Below are positions 1 to 9,615 of a stretch of DNA of 64,000 bases, piece by piece. The position numbers and the translations under genes were made by a program. The stretch is from Brienomyrus brachyistius (Eukaryota; Chordata; Actinopteri; Osteoglossiformes; Mormyridae): positions 29,606,618-29,670,617 of the forward strand of contig NC_064533.1 of assembly GCF_023856365.1 (NCBI RefSeq). The letters run 5' to 3'. Below the pieces are notes generated by a model, which saw only the letters and a program-made list of their open reading frames with translations, was not told where the DNA came from and made no database searches. Each line of letters begins with the position of its first letter. The first letter of the stretch is position 1.

Positions 1-1
1 T

Positions 2-5
2 AAAA
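2..5 (-). terminator. T4 Pol III terminator of tRNA-Asp
   Basis: Four A on the plus strand read as TTTT on the minus strand, 11 nt after the tRNA-Asp 3' end. The same element sits 12-15 bp left of every tRNA-Asp in the array, except units 11, 13 and 53, where a base is changed. Confidence 0.85.
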
Positions 6-16
6 GTAACAGCACA

Positions 17-88
17 CTCCCCGTCAGGGAATCGAACCCCGGTCTCCCGCGTGACAGGTGGGGATACTCACCACTATACTAACGAGGA
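17..88 (-). tRNA. tRNA-Asp (GTC), unit 1
   Basis: Differs from the consensus by A30 (A30.C40 mismatch in the anticodon stem) and U64 (G50.U64 wobble in the T stem). The anticodon GTC reads from plus positions 55-53. Confidence 0.88.
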
Positions 89-518
89 GACGGACAAATA
101 ACGCACCCGATCAAACGTTTCCAGTGGCTGTGGTAAAGATACGTGCTCCTCACATTCCATTGTGTTTGATGCTGTGATAGCAACATGACGGCAAACGATA
201 TTAATTAAACTTTACTCAGTGGAAGCGTCTCTATTGAGACAACATGAACGTACTGAATAAATGGTGAGATCTTGCCTTTCGCTTTCACAGTTCCGTTCGA
301 TTATGGCTTGCTCATTTAGATCAATGATTCAAATGGAGATTTGGGAATGACTCACACCTAATCTCTGTTCCATACGGACGCACACGCTACTGTCTTTCCC
401 CCAAAATACCAGAATAAATGAGATTTGAATTGATTTCCTAATGCCATGCCAGGTGAGTCAAGGTTGACAGGGTCCATTGGCTACACTGAAGAAGCAGAAA
501 GCAGCTGCGTCCAGCCTG
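89..518. other. 430-bp spacer between divergent tRNA-Asp and tRNA-Gln
   Basis: This stretch recurs in every unit with no open frame or tRNA-like fold that I can support. It carries two AATAAA words (around 257 and 413), an AT-rich TTAATTAA segment and a length-variable pyrimidine tract around 274-288 (CCTTTCGC, CCTTTTGC or CCTTTTTTC by unit). A TTATTT word just upstream of tRNA-Asp on the minus strand may help position Pol III, but this is weak. The spacer must contain the 5' flanks of both tRNA genes. Confidence 0.7.
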
Positions 519-590
519 GGTCCCATGGTGCAATGGCCAGCACTCTGGGCTTTGAATCCAGTGATCCGAGTTCGAGTCTCGGTGGGGCCT
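519..590 (+). tRNA. tRNA-Gln (TTG), unit 1
   Basis: Reference copy for the array. All 72 nt fold as a cloverleaf with anticodon TTG at 552-554, read CAA, so it would decode glutamine. The A box is at 526-536 and the B box at 569-579; there is no intron and no encoded CCA. The D stem is fully paired (C13-G22) and the anticodon stem closes with a G31.U39 wobble. Acceptor position 70 is G, giving U3.G70 instead of the U3-A70 I expect in vertebrate tRNA-Gln. No T4 terminator follows before the pseudogene. Transcription is likely but not shown by sequence. Confidence 0.88.
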
Positions 591-797
591 TCATCTTGAA
601 ACATGCTAGATTCTGTGTGAAGAGACCAGCCGTTCTTCCCCTGAGAGCAAAGGGAAGTGTCTTTGCTGCTTTGCCCGTTTGGTTCAATTATGCTGCTTCT
701 TCTTGCTCCGATCACCTCAAGCTACCATTCACTTCTGTCTGTCAGCTGTATCATACACAAACTGAAAATATGTCTCTAAGATTGTACAGGAAGATGA
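591..797. other. 207-bp spacer between tRNA-Gln and its pseudogene
   Basis: No gene seen. There is no TTTT on the plus strand. The segment includes the TTTGC direct repeats (660-672) where an 8-bp deletion occurs in five other units, and an AAAA run at 765-768 that would be a minus-strand terminator. Confidence 0.7.
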
Positions 798-862
798 GGT
801 CCCATGGTGTAACGGTCAGCACACTGAATCCAGTAATCCAAGTTCAAATCTCGGTTGGACAT
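798..862 (+). pseudogene. tRNA-Gln pseudogene, 65 nt, unit 1
   Basis: Aligns to tRNA-Gln over its full length but lacks seven bases of the anticodon arm, so there is no anticodon. The A box (TGGTGTAACGG) and T-arm B box (AGTTCAAATCT) are recognisable, so Pol III recruitment is possible. The acceptor stem has G1.A72 and C6.U67 mismatches. This copy has CACACTGAA where most have CACTCTGAA, which would allow a 4-bp ACTG/CAGT mini-stem in place of the anticodon arm. Confidence 0.88.
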
Positions 863-1075
863 GCCACCTGGAAGATTACTTACTGCACTCTGCATGCAAG
901 GAACGACAGTTGTCGCCTTAACAACATAGGCTTATGTCTTCTTGCCTGTGTACCCGTTATTTTCTGGATTGTCTTGCTTCCTCTGGCTCCATTCATCTAA
1001 ACCTCGAGAACGCTAATATTCCTGCAGCTTGAGTTTGGCGGCTTTACTTGGTTCACGGCTAAAAGCAACAGCACA
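863..1075. other. 213-bp spacer between convergent pseudogene and next tRNA-Asp
   Basis: No gene seen. It holds the plus-strand T4 run (960-963) and, at its right end, the minus-strand T4 of the next tRNA-Asp. Copies differ at CTCGAG versus CTAGAG just after the ORF-like stretch. Confidence 0.7.
960..963 (+). terminator. Plus-strand T4, likely terminator for the Gln pseudogene and perhaps tRNA-Gln
   Basis: This is the first TTTT downstream of both plus-strand tRNA sequences, 97 nt past the pseudogene and 369 nt past tRNA-Gln. It is kept at the equivalent place in the other units. Its use by Pol III is inferred. Confidence 0.5.
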
Positions 1076-1147
1076 CTCCCCGTCGGGGAATCGAACCCCG
1101 GTCTCCCGCGTGACAGGCGGGGATACTCACCACTATACTAACGAGGA
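1076..1147 (-). tRNA. tRNA-Asp (GTC), unit 2
   Basis: Reference copy for the array. All 72 nt fold as a cloverleaf with U1-A72, discriminator G73, anticodon loop CTGTCAC (GTC) and T loop TTCGATT. It matches the vertebrate tRNA-Asp-GTC sequence as I know it. There is no intron and no encoded CCA. A T4 terminator follows 11 nt downstream on the minus strand. Confidence 0.96.
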
Positions 1148-1578
1148 GACGGACAAATAACGCACCTGATCAAACGTTTCCCGTGGCTGTGGTAAAGATA
1201 CGTGCTCCTCACATTCCATTGTGTTTGATGCTGTGATAGCAACATGACGGCAAACGATATTAATTAAACTTTACTCAGTGGAAGCGTCTCTATTGAGACA
1301 ACATGAACGTACTGAATAAATGGTGAGATCTTGCCTTTTTTCTTTCACAGTTCCGTTCGATTATGGCTTGCTCATTTAGATCAATGATTCAAATGGAGAT
1401 TTGGGAATGACTCACACCTAATCTCTGTTCCATACGGACGCACACGCTACTGTCTTTCCCCCAATATACCAGAATAAATGAGATTTGAATTGATCTCCTA
1501 ATGCCATGCCAGGTGAGTCAAGGTTGACAGGGTCCATTGGCTACACTGAAGGAGCAGAAAGCAGCTGCGTCCAGCCTG

Positions 1579-1650
1579 GGTCCCATGGTGCAATGGCCAG
1601 CACTCTGGGCTTTGAATCCAGTGATCCGAGTTCGAGTCTCGGTGGGTCCT
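1579..1650 (+). tRNA. tRNA-Gln (TTG), unit 2
   Basis: Carries U70, giving a U3.U70 mismatch in the acceptor stem. Confidence 0.82.
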
Positions 1651-1857
1651 TCATCTTAAAACATGCTAGATTCTGTGTGAAGAGACCAGCCGTTCTTCCC
1701 CTGAGAGCAAAGGGAAGTGTCTTTGCTGCTTTGCCCGTTTGGTTCAATTATGCTGCTTCTTCTTGCTCCGATCACCTCAAGCTACCATTCACTTCTGTCT
1801 GTCAGCTGTATCATACACAAACTGAAAATATGTCTCTAAGATTGTACAGGAAGATGA

Positions 1858-1922
1858 GGTCCCATGGTGTAACGGTCAGCACTCTGAATCCAGTAATCCA
1901 AGTTCAAATCTCGGTTGGACAT
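1858..1922 (+). pseudogene. tRNA-Gln pseudogene, unit 2
   Basis: Consensus form of the 65-nt pseudogene, with CACTCTGAA at the deletion point. Confidence 0.88.
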
Positions 1923-2135
1923 GCCACCTGGAAGATTACTTACTGCACTCTGCATGCAAGGAACGACAGTTGTCGCCTTAACAACATAGGCTTATGTCTT
2001 CTTGCCTGTGTACCCGTTATTTTCTGGATTGTCTTGCTTCCTCTGGCTCCATTCATCTAAACCTCGAGAACGCTAATATTCCTGCAGCTTGAGTTTGGCG
2101 GCTTTACTTGGTTCACGGCTAAAAGCAACAGCACA

Positions 2136-2207
2136 CTCCCCGTCGGGGAATCGAACCCCGGTCTCCCGCGTGACAGGCGGGGATACTCACCACTATACTA
2201 ACGAGGA
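2136..2207 (-). tRNA. tRNA-Asp (GTC), unit 3
   Basis: Consensus copy by eye. Confidence 0.95.
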
Positions 2208-2638
2208 GACGGACAAATAACGCACCTGATCAAACGTTTCCCGTGGCTGTGGTAAAGATACGTGCTCCTCACATTCCATTGTGTTTGATGCTGTGATAGC
2301 AACATGACGGCAAACGATATTAATTAAACTTTACTCAGTGGAAGCGTTTCTATTGAGACAACATGAACGTACTGAATAAATGGTGAGATCTTGCCTTTTT
2401 TCTTTCACAGTTCCGTTCGATTATGGCTTGCTCATTTAGATCAATGATTCAAATGGAGATTTGGGAATGACTCACACCTAATCTCTGTTCCATACGGACG
2501 CACACGCTACTGTCTTTCCCCCAATATACCAGAATAAATGAGATTTGAATTGATCTCCTAATGCCATGCCAGGTGAGTCAAGGTTGACAGGGTCCATTGG
2601 CTACACTGAAGGAGCAGAAAGCAGCTGCGTCCAGCCTG

Positions 2639-2710
2639 GGTCCCATGGTGCAATGGCCAGCACTCTGGGCTTTGAATCCAGTGATCCGAGTTCGAGTCTC
2701 GGTGGGTCCT
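2639..2710 (+). tRNA. tRNA-Gln (TTG), unit 3
   Basis: U70 class (U3.U70 mismatch). Confidence 0.82.
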
Positions 2711-2917
2711 TCATCTTAAAACATGCTAGATTCTGTGTGAAGAGACCAGCCGTTCTTCCCCTGAGAGCAAAGGGAAGTGTCTTTGCTGCTTTGCCCGTTT
2801 GGTTCAATTATGCTGCTTCTTCTTGCTCCGATCACCTCAAGCTACCATTCACTTCTGTCTGTCAGCTGTATCATACACAAACTGAAAATATGTCTCTAAG
2901 ATTGTACAGGAAGATGA

Positions 2918-2982
2918 GGTCCCATGGTGTAACGGTCAGCACTCTGAATCCAGTAATCCAAGTTCAAATCTCGGTTGGACAT
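2918..2982 (+). pseudogene. tRNA-Gln pseudogene, unit 3
   Basis: Consensus form. Confidence 0.88.
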
Positions 2983-3195
2983 GCCACCTGGAAGATTACT
3001 TACTGCACTCTGCATGCAAGGAACGACAGTTGTCGCCTTAACAACATAGGCTTATGTCTTCTTGCCTGTGTACCCGTTATTTTCTGGATTGTCTTGCTTC
3101 CTCTGGCTCCATTCATCTAAACCTCGAGAACGCTAATATTCCTGCAGCTTGAGTTTGGCGGCTTTATTTGGTTCACGGCTAAAAGTAACAGCACA

Positions 3196-3267
3196 CTCCC
3201 CGTCAGGGAATCGAACCCCGGTCTCCCGCGTGACAGGTGGGGATACTCACCACTATACTAACGAGGA
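3196..3267 (-). tRNA. tRNA-Asp (GTC), unit 4
   Basis: A30 and U64 variants, as in unit 1. Confidence 0.88.
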
Positions 3268-3697
3268 GACGGACAAATAACGCACCTGATCAAACGTTTC
3301 CCGTGGCTGTGGTAAAGATACGTGCTCCTCACATTCCATTGTGTTTGATGCTGTGATAGCAACATGACGGCAAACGATATTAATTAAACTTTATTCAGTG
3401 GAAGCGTCTCTATTGAGACAACATGAACGTACTGAATAAATGGTGAGATCTTGCCTTTCGCTTTCACAGTTCCGTTCGATTATGGCTTGCTCATTTAGAT
3501 CAATGATTCAAATGGAGATTTGGGAATGACTCACACCTAATCTCTGTTCCATACGGACGCACACGCTACTGTCTTTCCCCCAAAATACCAGAATAAATGA
3601 GATTTGAATTGATTTCCTAATGCCATGCCAGGTGAGTCAAGGTTGACAGGGTCCATTGGCTACACTGAAGAAGCAGAAAGCAGCTGCGTCCAGCCTG

Positions 3698-3769
3698 GGT
3701 CCCATGGTGCAATGGCCAGCACTCTGGGCTTTGAATCCAGTGATCCGAGTTCGAGTCTCGGTGGGTCCT
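3698..3769 (+). tRNA. tRNA-Gln (TTG), unit 4
   Basis: U70 class, although the left spacer of this unit is of the G70 class: a mosaic unit. Confidence 0.82.
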
Positions 3770-3976
3770 TCATCTTAAAACATGCTAGATTCTGTGTGAA
3801 GAGACCAGCCGTTCTTCCCCTGAGAGCAAAGGGAAGTGTCTTTGCTGCTTTGCCCGTTTGGTTCAATTATGCTGCTTCTTCTTGCTCCGATCACCTCAAG
3901 CTACCATTCACTTCTGTCTGTCAGCTGTATCATACACAAACTGAAAATATGTCTCTAAGATTGTACAGGAAGATGA

Positions 3977-4041
3977 GGTCCCATGGTGTAACGGTCAGCA
4001 CTCTGAATCCAGTAATCCAAGTTCAAATCTCGGTTGGACAT
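3977..4041 (+). pseudogene. tRNA-Gln pseudogene, unit 4
   Basis: Consensus form. Confidence 0.88.
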
Positions 4042-4254
4042 GCCACCTGGAAGATTACTTACTGCACTCTGCATGCAAGGAACGACAGTTGTCGCCTTAA
4101 CAACATAGGCTTATGTCTTCTTGCCTGTGTACCCGTTATTTTCTGGATTGTCTTGCTTCCTCTGGCTCCATTCATCTAAACCTCGAGAACGCTAATATTC
4201 CTGCAGCTTGAGTTTGGCGGCTTTATTTGGTTCACGGCTAAAAGTAACAGCACA

Positions 4255-4326
4255 CTCCCCGTCAGGGAATCGAACCCCGGTCTCCCGCGTGACAGGTGGG
4301 GATACTCACCACTATACTAACGAGGA
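4255..4326 (-). tRNA. tRNA-Asp (GTC), unit 5
   Basis: A30 and U64 variants. Confidence 0.88.
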
Positions 4327-4756
4327 GACGGACAAATAACGCACCTGATCAAACGTTTCCCGTGGCTGTGGTAAAGATACGTGCTCCTCACATTCCATTG
4401 TGTTTGATGCTGTGATAGCAACATGACGGCAAACGATATTAATTAAACTTTATTCAGTGGAAGCGTCTCTATTGAGACAACATGAACGTACTGAATAAAT
4501 GGTGAGATCTTGCCTTTCGCTTTCACAGTTCCGTTCGATTATGGCTTGCTCATTTAGATCAATGATTCAAATGGAGATTTGGGAATGACTCACACCTAAT
4601 CTCTGTTCCATACGGACGCACACGCTACTGTCTTTCCCCCAAAATACCAGAATAAATGAGATTTGAATTGATTTCCTAATGCCATGCCAGGTGAGTCAAG
4701 GTTGACAGGGTCCATTGGCTACACTGAAGAAGCAGAAAGCAGCTGCGTCCAGCCTG

Positions 4757-4828
4757 GGTCCCATGGTGCAATGGCCAGCACTCTGGGCTTTGAATCCAGT
4801 GATCCGAGTTCGAGTCTCGGTGGGGCCT
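4757..4828 (+). tRNA. tRNA-Gln (TTG), unit 5
   Basis: Consensus copy (G70). Confidence 0.88.
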
Positions 4829-5035
4829 TCATCTTGAAACATGCTAGATTCTGTGTGAAGAGACCAGCCGTTCTTCCCCTGAGAGCAAAGGGAAGTGTCT
4901 TTGCTGCTTTGCCCGTTTGGTTCAATTATGCTGCTTCTTCTTGCTCCGATCACCTCAAGCTACCATTCACTTCTGTCTGTCAGCTGTATCATACACAAAC
5001 TGAAAATATGTCTCTAAGATTGTACAGGAAGATGA

Positions 5036-5100
5036 GGTCCCATGGTGTAACGGTCAGCACACTGAATCCAGTAATCCAAGTTCAAATCTCGGTTGGACAT
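5036..5100 (+). pseudogene. tRNA-Gln pseudogene, unit 5
   Basis: CACACTG variant, as in unit 1. Confidence 0.88.
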
Positions 5101-5313
5101 GCCACCTGGAAGATTACTTACTGCACTCTGCATGCAAGGAACGACAGTTGTCGCCTTAACAACATAGGCTTATGTCTTCTTGCCTGTGTACCCGTTATTT
5201 TCTGGATTGTCTTGCTTCCTCTGGCTCCATTCATCTAAACCTCGAGAACGCTAATATTCCTGCAGCTTGAGTTTGGCGGCTTTACTTGGTTCACGGCTAA
5301 AAGTAACAGCACA

Positions 5314-5385
5314 CTCCCCGTCGGGGAATCGAACCCCGGTCTCCCGCGTGACAGGCGGGGATACTCACCACTATACTAACGAGGA
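5314..5385 (-). tRNA. tRNA-Asp (GTC), unit 6
   Basis: Consensus copy. Confidence 0.95.
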
Positions 5386-5816
5386 GACGGACAAATAACG
5401 CACCTGATCAAACGTTTCCCGTGGCTGTGGTAAAGATACGTGCTCCTCACATTCCATTGTGTTTGATGCTGTGATAGCAACATGACGGCAAACGATATTA
5501 ATTAAACTTTACTCAGTGGAAGCGTCTCTATTGAGACAACATGAACGTACTGAATAAATGGTGAGATCTTGCCTTTTTTCTTTCACAGTTCCGTTCGATT
5601 ATGGCTTGCTCATTTAGATCAATGATTCAAATGGAGATTTGGGAATGACTCACACCTAATCTCTGTTCCATACGGACGCACACGCTACTGTCTTTCCCCC
5701 AATATACCAGAATAAATGAGATTTGAATTGATCTCCTAATGCCATGCCAGGTGAGTCAAGGTTGACAGGGTCCATTGGCTACACTGAAGGAGCAGAAAGC
5801 AGCTGCGTCCAGCCTG

Positions 5817-5888
5817 GGTCCCATGGTGCAATGGCCAGCACTCTGGGCTTTGAATTCAGTGATCCGAGTTCGAGTCTCGGTGGGTCCT
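5817..5888 (+). tRNA. tRNA-Gln (TTG), unit 6
   Basis: U40 (G30.U40 wobble) together with U70. This combination marks type b units 6, 9 and 12. Confidence 0.8.
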
Positions 5889-6095
5889 TCATCTTAAAAC
5901 ATGCTAGATTCTGTGTGAAGAGACCAGCCGTTCTTCCCCTGAGAGCAAAGGGAAGTGTCTTTGCTGCTTTGCCCGTTTGGTTCAATTATGCTGCTTCTTC
6001 TTGCTCCGATCACCTCAAGCTACCATTCACTTCTGTCTGTCAGCTGTATCATACACAAACTGAAAATATGTCTCTAAGATTGTACAGGAAGATGA

Positions 6096-6160
6096 GGTCC
6101 CATGGTGTAACGGTCAGCACTCTGAATCCAGTAATCCAAGTTCAAATCTCGGTTGGACAT
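6096..6160 (+). pseudogene. tRNA-Gln pseudogene, unit 6
   Basis: Consensus form. Confidence 0.88.
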
Positions 6161-6373
6161 GCCACCTGGAAGATTACTTACTGCACTCTGCATGCAAGGA
6201 ACGACAGTTGTCGCCTTAACAACATAGGCTTATGTCTTCTTGCCTGTGTACCCGTTATTTTCTGGATTGTCTTGCTTCCTCTGGCTCCATTCATCTAAAC
6301 CTCGAGAACGCTAATATTCCTGCAGCTTGAGTTTGGCGGCTTTATTTGGTTCACGGCTAAAAGTAACAGCACA

Positions 6374-6445
6374 CTCCCCGTCGGGGAATCGAACCCCGGT
6401 CTCCCGCGTGACAGGCGGGGATACTCACCACTATACTAACGAGGA
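6374..6445 (-). tRNA. tRNA-Asp (GTC), unit 7
   Basis: Consensus copy. Confidence 0.95.
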
Positions 6446-6875
6446 GACGGACAAATAACTCACCTGATCAAACGTTTCCCGTGGCTGTGGTAAAGATACG
6501 TGCTCCTCACATTCCATTGTGTTTGATGCTGTGATAGCAACATGACGGCAAACGATATTAATTAAACTTTACTCAGTGGAAGCGTCTCTATTGAGACAAC
6601 ATGAACGTACTGAATAAATGGTGAGATCTTGCCTTTTGCTTTCACAGTTCCGTTCGATTATGGCTTGCTCATTTAGATCAATGATTCAAATGGAGATTTG
6701 GGAATGACTCACACCTAATCTCTGTTCCATACGGACGCACACGCTACTGTCTTTCCCCCAATATACCAGAATAAATGAGATTTGAATTGATCTCCTAATG
6801 CCATGCCAGGTGAGTCAAGGTTGACAGGGTCCATTGGCTACACTGAAGGAGCAGAAAGCAGCTGCGTCCAGCCTG

Positions 6876-6947
6876 GGTCCCATGGTGCAATGGCCAGCAC
6901 TCTGGGCTTTGAATCCAGTGATCCGAGTTCGAGTCTCGGTGGGTCCT
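6876..6947 (+). tRNA. tRNA-Gln (TTG), unit 7
   Basis: U70 class. An 8-bp spacer deletion follows about 75 bp downstream. Confidence 0.82.
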
Positions 6948-7146
6948 TCATCTTAAAACATGCTAGATTCTGTGTGAAGAGACCAGCCGTTCTTCCCCTG
7001 AGAGCAAAGGGAAGTGTCTTTGCCTGTTTGGTTCAATTATGCTGCTTCTTCTTGCTCCGATCACCTCAAGCTACCATTCACTTCTGTCTGTCAGCTGTAT
7101 CATACACAAACTGAAAATATGTCTCTAAGATTGTACAGGAAGATGA

Positions 7147-7211
7147 GGTCCCATGGTGTAACGGTCAGCACACTGAATCCAGTAATCCAAGTTCAAATCT
7201 CGGTTGGACAT
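7147..7211 (+). pseudogene. tRNA-Gln pseudogene, unit 7
   Basis: CACACTG variant. Confidence 0.88.
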
Positions 7212-7424
7212 GCCACCTGGAAGATTACTTACTGCACTCTGCATGCAAGGAACGACAGTTGTCGCCTTAACAACATAGGCTTATGTCTTCTTGCCTGTGT
7301 ACCCGTTATTTTCTGGATTGTCTTGCTTCCTCTGGCTCCATTCATCTAAACCTCGAGAACGCTAATATTCCTGCAGCTTGAGTTTGGCGGCTTTACTTGG
7401 TTCACGGCTAAAAGCAACAGCACA

Positions 7425-7496
7425 CTCCCCGTCGGGGAATCGAACCCCGGTCTCCCGCGTGACAGGCGGGGATACTCACCACTATACTAACGAGGA
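7425..7496 (-). tRNA. tRNA-Asp (GTC), unit 8
   Basis: Consensus copy, unlike the A30/U64 gene in the other type a units 5 and 11. Confidence 0.95.
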
Positions 7497-7926
7497 GACG
7501 GACAAATAACGCACCTGATCAAACGTTTCCCGTGGCTGTGGTAAAGATACGTGCTCCTCACATTCCATTGTGTTTGATGCTGTGATAGCAACATGACGGC
7601 AAACGATATTAATTAAACTTTACTCAGTGGAAGCGTCTCTATTGAGACAACATGAACGTACTGAATAAATGGTGAGATCTTGCCTTTCGCTTTCACAGTT
7701 CCGTTCGATTATGGCTTGCTCATTTAGATCAATGATTCAAATGGAGATTTGGGAATGACTCACACCTAATCTCTGTTCCATACGGACGCACACGCTACTG
7801 TCTTTCCCCCAAAATACCAGAATAAATGAGATTTGAATTGATTTCCTAATGCCATGCCAGGTGAGTCAAGGTTGACAGGGTCCATTGGCTACACTGAAGA
7901 AGCAGAAAGCAGCTGCGTCCAGCCTG

Positions 7927-7998
7927 GGTCCCATGGTGCAATGGCCAGCACTCTGGGCTTTGAATCCAGTGAGCCGAGTTCGAGTCTCGGTGGGGCCT
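7927..7998 (+). tRNA. tRNA-Gln (TTG), unit 8
   Basis: G70, plus U48 to G in the variable region (GAGCCGAG), which would disturb the 15-48 tertiary contact. Confidence 0.78.
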
Positions 7999-8205
7999 TC
8001 ATCTTGAAACATGCTAGATTCTGTGTGAAGAGACCAGCCGTTCTTCCCCTGAGAGCAAAGGGAAGTGTCTTTGCTGCTTTGCCCGTTTGGTTCAATTATG
8101 CTGCTTCTTCTTGCTCCGATCACCTCAAGCTACCATTCACTTCTGTCTGTCAGCTGTATCATACACAAACTGAAAATATGTCTCTAAGATTGTACAGGAA
8201 GATGA

Positions 8206-8270
8206 GGTCCCATGGTGTAACGGTCAGCACACTGAATCCAGTAATCCAAGTTCAAATCTCGGTTGGACAT
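8206..8270 (+). pseudogene. tRNA-Gln pseudogene, unit 8
   Basis: CACACTG variant. Confidence 0.88.
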
Positions 8271-8483
8271 GCCACCTGGAAGATTACTTACTGCACTCTG
8301 CATGCAAGGAACGACAGTTGTCGCCTTAACAACATAGGCTTATGTCTTCTTGCCTGTGTACCCGTTATTTTCTGGATTGTCTTGCTTCCTCTGGCTCCAT
8401 TCATCTAAACCTCGAGAACGCTAATATTCCTGCAGCTTGAGTTTGGCGGCTTTACTTGGTTCACGGCTAAAAGCAACAGCACA

Positions 8484-8555
8484 CTCCCCGTCGGGGAATC
8501 GAACCCCGGTCTCCCGCGTGACAGGCGGGGATACTCACCACTATACTAACGAGGA
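8484..8555 (-). tRNA. tRNA-Asp (GTC), unit 9
   Basis: Consensus copy. Confidence 0.95.
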
Positions 8556-8986
8556 GACGGACAAATAACGCACCTGATCAAACGTTTCCCGTGGCTGTGG
8601 TAAAGATACGTGCTCCTCACATTCCATTGTGTTTGATGCTGTGATAGCAACATGACGGCAAACGATATTAATTAAACTTTACTCAGTGGAAGCGTCTCTA
8701 TTGAGACAACATGAACGTACTGAATAAATGGTGAGATCTTGCCTTTTTTCTTTCACAGTTCCGTTCGATTATGGCTTGCTCATTTAGATCAATGATTCAA
8801 ATGGAGATTTGGGAATGACTCACACCTAATCTCTGTTCCATACGGACGCACACGCTACTGTCTTTCCCCCAATATACCAGAATAAATGAGATTTGAATTG
8901 ATCTCCTAATGCCATGCCAGGTGAGTCAAGGTTGACAGGGTCCATTGGCTACACTGAAGGAGCAGAAAGCAGCTGCGTCCAGCCTG

Positions 8987-9058
8987 GGTCCCATGGTGCA
9001 ATGGCCAGCACTCTGGGCTTTGAATTCAGTGATCCGAGTTCGAGTCTCGGTGGGTCCT
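8987..9058 (+). tRNA. tRNA-Gln (TTG), unit 9
   Basis: U40 and U70 (type b). Confidence 0.8.
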
Positions 9059-9265
9059 TCATCTTAAAACATGCTAGATTCTGTGTGAAGAGACCAGCCG
9101 TTCTTCCCCTGAGAGCAAAGGGAAGTGTCTTTGCTGCTTTGCCCGTTTGGTTCAATTATGCTGCTTCTTCTTGCTCCGATCACCTCAAGCTACCATTCAC
9201 TTCTGTCTGTCAGCTGTATCATACACAAACTGAAAATATGTCTCTAAGATTGTACAGGAAGATGA

Positions 9266-9330
9266 GGTCCCATGGTGTAACGGTCAGCACTCTGAATCCA
9301 GTAATCCAAGTTCAAATCTCGGTTGGACAT
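9266..9330 (+). pseudogene. tRNA-Gln pseudogene, unit 9
   Basis: Consensus form. Confidence 0.88.
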
Positions 9331-9543
9331 GCCACCTGGAAGATTACTTACTGCACTCTGCATGCAAGGAACGACAGTTGTCGCCTTAACAACATAGGCT
9401 TATGTCTTCTTGCCTGTGTACCCGTTATTTTCTGGATTGTCTTGCTTCCTCTGGCTCCATTCATCTAAACCTCGAGAACGCTAATATTCCTGCAGCTTGA
9501 GTTTGGCGGCTTTATTTGGTTCACGGCTAAAAGTAACAGCACA

Positions 9544-9615
9544 CTCCCCGTCGGGGAATCGAACCCCGGTCTCCCGCGTGACAGGCGGGGATACTCACCA
9601 CTATACTAACGAGGA
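9544..9615 (-). tRNA. tRNA-Asp (GTC), unit 10
   Basis: Consensus copy. Confidence 0.95.

Larger units (their letters stand above)
4240..7409. repeat. Higher-order a-b-c trimer, units 5-7
   Basis: Unit 5 (type a) has G70 tRNA-Gln, AAAATACC in the spacer and CACACTG in the pseudogene. Unit 6 (type b) has the T6 tract with U40 and U70. Unit 7 (type c) has CCTTTTGC and ATAACTCACC. The same order follows in units 8-10 and begins again in units 11-12. Confidence 0.8.

Noticed and set aside
291..305. A lone B-box-like GTTCGATT in the divergent spacer
   Set aside because: It matches the tRNA-Asp T-loop core, but no A box or cloverleaf can be drawn around it. Eight bases are not enough to support a tRNA relic or a TFIIIC-only site.
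257..418. AATAAA words as polyadenylation signals
   Set aside because: No coding gene lies upstream on that strand and the words occur by chance in AT-rich spacers.
458..715. Minus-strand open frames of 68 and 85 codons opposite tRNA-Gln
   Set aside because: They are antisense to the tRNA gene, overlap each other in different frames, come and go between units with single substitutions, and match no family I know.
446..1000. A 184-codon open frame on the plus strand that recurs in most units, with a hydrophobic C-terminal end
   Set aside because: It runs straight through the tRNA-Gln gene and the tRNA-Gln pseudogene and stays open only because the units are near copies of each other. It is broken by the 8-bp deletion (units 7, 33, 40, 42, 43), by stops in units 16 and 18 and by CAA to TAA in unit 60. 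Changes between copies are often amino-acid changing. I recognise no protein family.
1336..1341. T6 run in type b units as a possible Pol III terminator
   Set aside because: It lies on the plus strand upstream of tRNA-Gln and downstream of no plus-strand gene within the unit, so it has no obvious transcript to end. Other units lack it.
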